Position numbers and translations under genes: made by a program
Part shown: positions 31,888 through 32,327 of the stretch, in pieces
Layout of the letters: each line of letters begins with the position of its first letter
Position numbering within the stretch: position 1 is the first letter of the stretch
The notes under the pieces: model-generated
Databases searched by the model: none
Told to the model about the DNA's origin: nothing
The model's input: only the letters and a program-made list of their open reading frames with translations
NCBI GenBank assembly: GCA_002899765.1
Contig: PPDH01000044.1
Span: 24,243 to 56,569, forward strand
Direction: 5' to 3'
Source: Sulfurimonas sp.
GTDB lineage: Bacteria; Campylobacterota; Campylobacteria; Campylobacterales; Sulfurimonadaceae
Length of the DNA stretch: 32,327 bases

Positions 31888-32327
31888 TAAAACACCCACT
31901 TCATGCTAAAGGTTATCTCTCTTTGATAATCTTCTAGCGAAAAGTCTGCACCTATACCACCCTCTTTGTACAAAGATTTAGTAGAATCATCAAATAGGTT
32001 TCTCCCTTTTAAAGATAGAGATAGGTTTTTGGATATATTGTAAGTTGCACCTAGACTGAAGTTGTAACTGTTTCCTACGCTTACCCCAAGATATTCATAT
32101 GAGTTTCTGTATATTAAAGATGTAAAATACTCAAGAGAATCGTATTCCCCCATAAACTTTACATATCCGCCTTTGTTTGAGTTATTTATATGCTCGCTTA
32201 GTTTTGTAGTGAAGTAATTTAGATTTATTTTATTGAGCCGCTTGCAAATTCCACCATCATAAACTAGTGAATTTGTAAACCTACTAAACTTATCAAGCAG
32301 ATCTTTTAAACTTTTAATCATTTTACC
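31887..32327 (-). CDS. TonB-dependent receptor, C-terminal part (cut by window edge)
   Basis: The frame is open to the window edge and ends at TAG 31887-31889. The visible 146 residues or so show outer-membrane barrel strands. They include the TonB-receptor C-terminal pattern: YNFSLGATYNISKNLSLSLK, then GRNLFDDSTKS (the N-L-F-D-based signature), and a last strand REITFSMKWVF ending in the terminal Phe typical of BamA-inserted barrels. The plug and ligand-binding loops lie outside the window, so the substrate is unknown. The ATG at 32321 is probably internal. Its stop overlaps the start of the secreted protein by one base. Confidence 0.88.
   Translation of the reverse strand, partial: GKMIKSLKDLLDKFSRFTNSLVYDGGICKRLNKINLNYFTTKLSEHINNSNKGGYVKFMGEYDSLEYFTSLIYRNSYEYLGVSVGNSYNFSLGATYNISKNLSLSLKGRNLFDDSTKSLYKEGGIGADFSLEDYQREITFSMKWVF

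Overview
The window looks like a chromosomal segment of a Campylobacterota (epsilonproteobacterial) bacterium, most likely close to Sulfurimonas. The evidence is a low GC content, a Campylobacter-type PglB oligosaccharyltransferase, the futalosine menaquinone enzyme MqnE, a UPF0323 lipoprotein next to a glutathionylspermidine-synthase-like protein, and the gene order fabZ-lpxA-clpX-mreB-mreC-carB, which I recall from Campylobacter jejuni. All assignments come from reading the sequence; no database search was run.

Layout. Positions 1-1600 hold the end of an unknown gene, an AT-rich membrane protein and a decayed toxin-antitoxin pair. A plus-strand block follows at 1608-10575: an LsrK-like autoinducer-2 kinase, metK, mqnE, a family 2 glycosyltransferase, pglB, galU and a pgi gene broken by two in-frame stops. 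The minus strand from 22638 down to 10646 is one dense, probably co-transcribed block: cyclophilin, queH, fabZ, lpxA (one in-frame stop), a possible 37-residue ORF, clpX, mreB, mreC, carB (with its own promoter-like box), a YrdC/Sua5-like protein, a membrane protein, a UPF0323 lipoprotein and a glutathionylspermidine-synthase-like protein. A histidine kinase/response regulator pair runs rightward at 22842-24715.

The 3' end of the response regulator carries a 17-bp direct repeat (24698-24714 and 28340-28356) that bounds a 3.6-kb integrated element. It encodes a tyrosine integrase, a small HTH protein, a rolling-circle (HUH) replication protein, a possible ssDNA-binding protein and a ribbon-helix-helix repressor with a palindromic operator. 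No capsid, secretion or mobilisation gene is visible. The layout is that of a minimal integrative rolling-circle element or ssDNA-phage satellite, and it is the best candidate for an undescribed system here. To its right are a REP-associated transposase flanked by REP-like repeats, a PDC-like membrane protein, and a tightly overlapped TonB receptor - secreted protein - diguanylate cyclase operon cut by the window edge.

Other unexplained structure includes a hairpin-plus-tail repeat at 10594 and 22665 whose stem sequence changes while pairing is kept, a strong hairpin in the metK leader, and three isolated nonsense codons in otherwise well-conserved genes (pgi twice, lpxA once).
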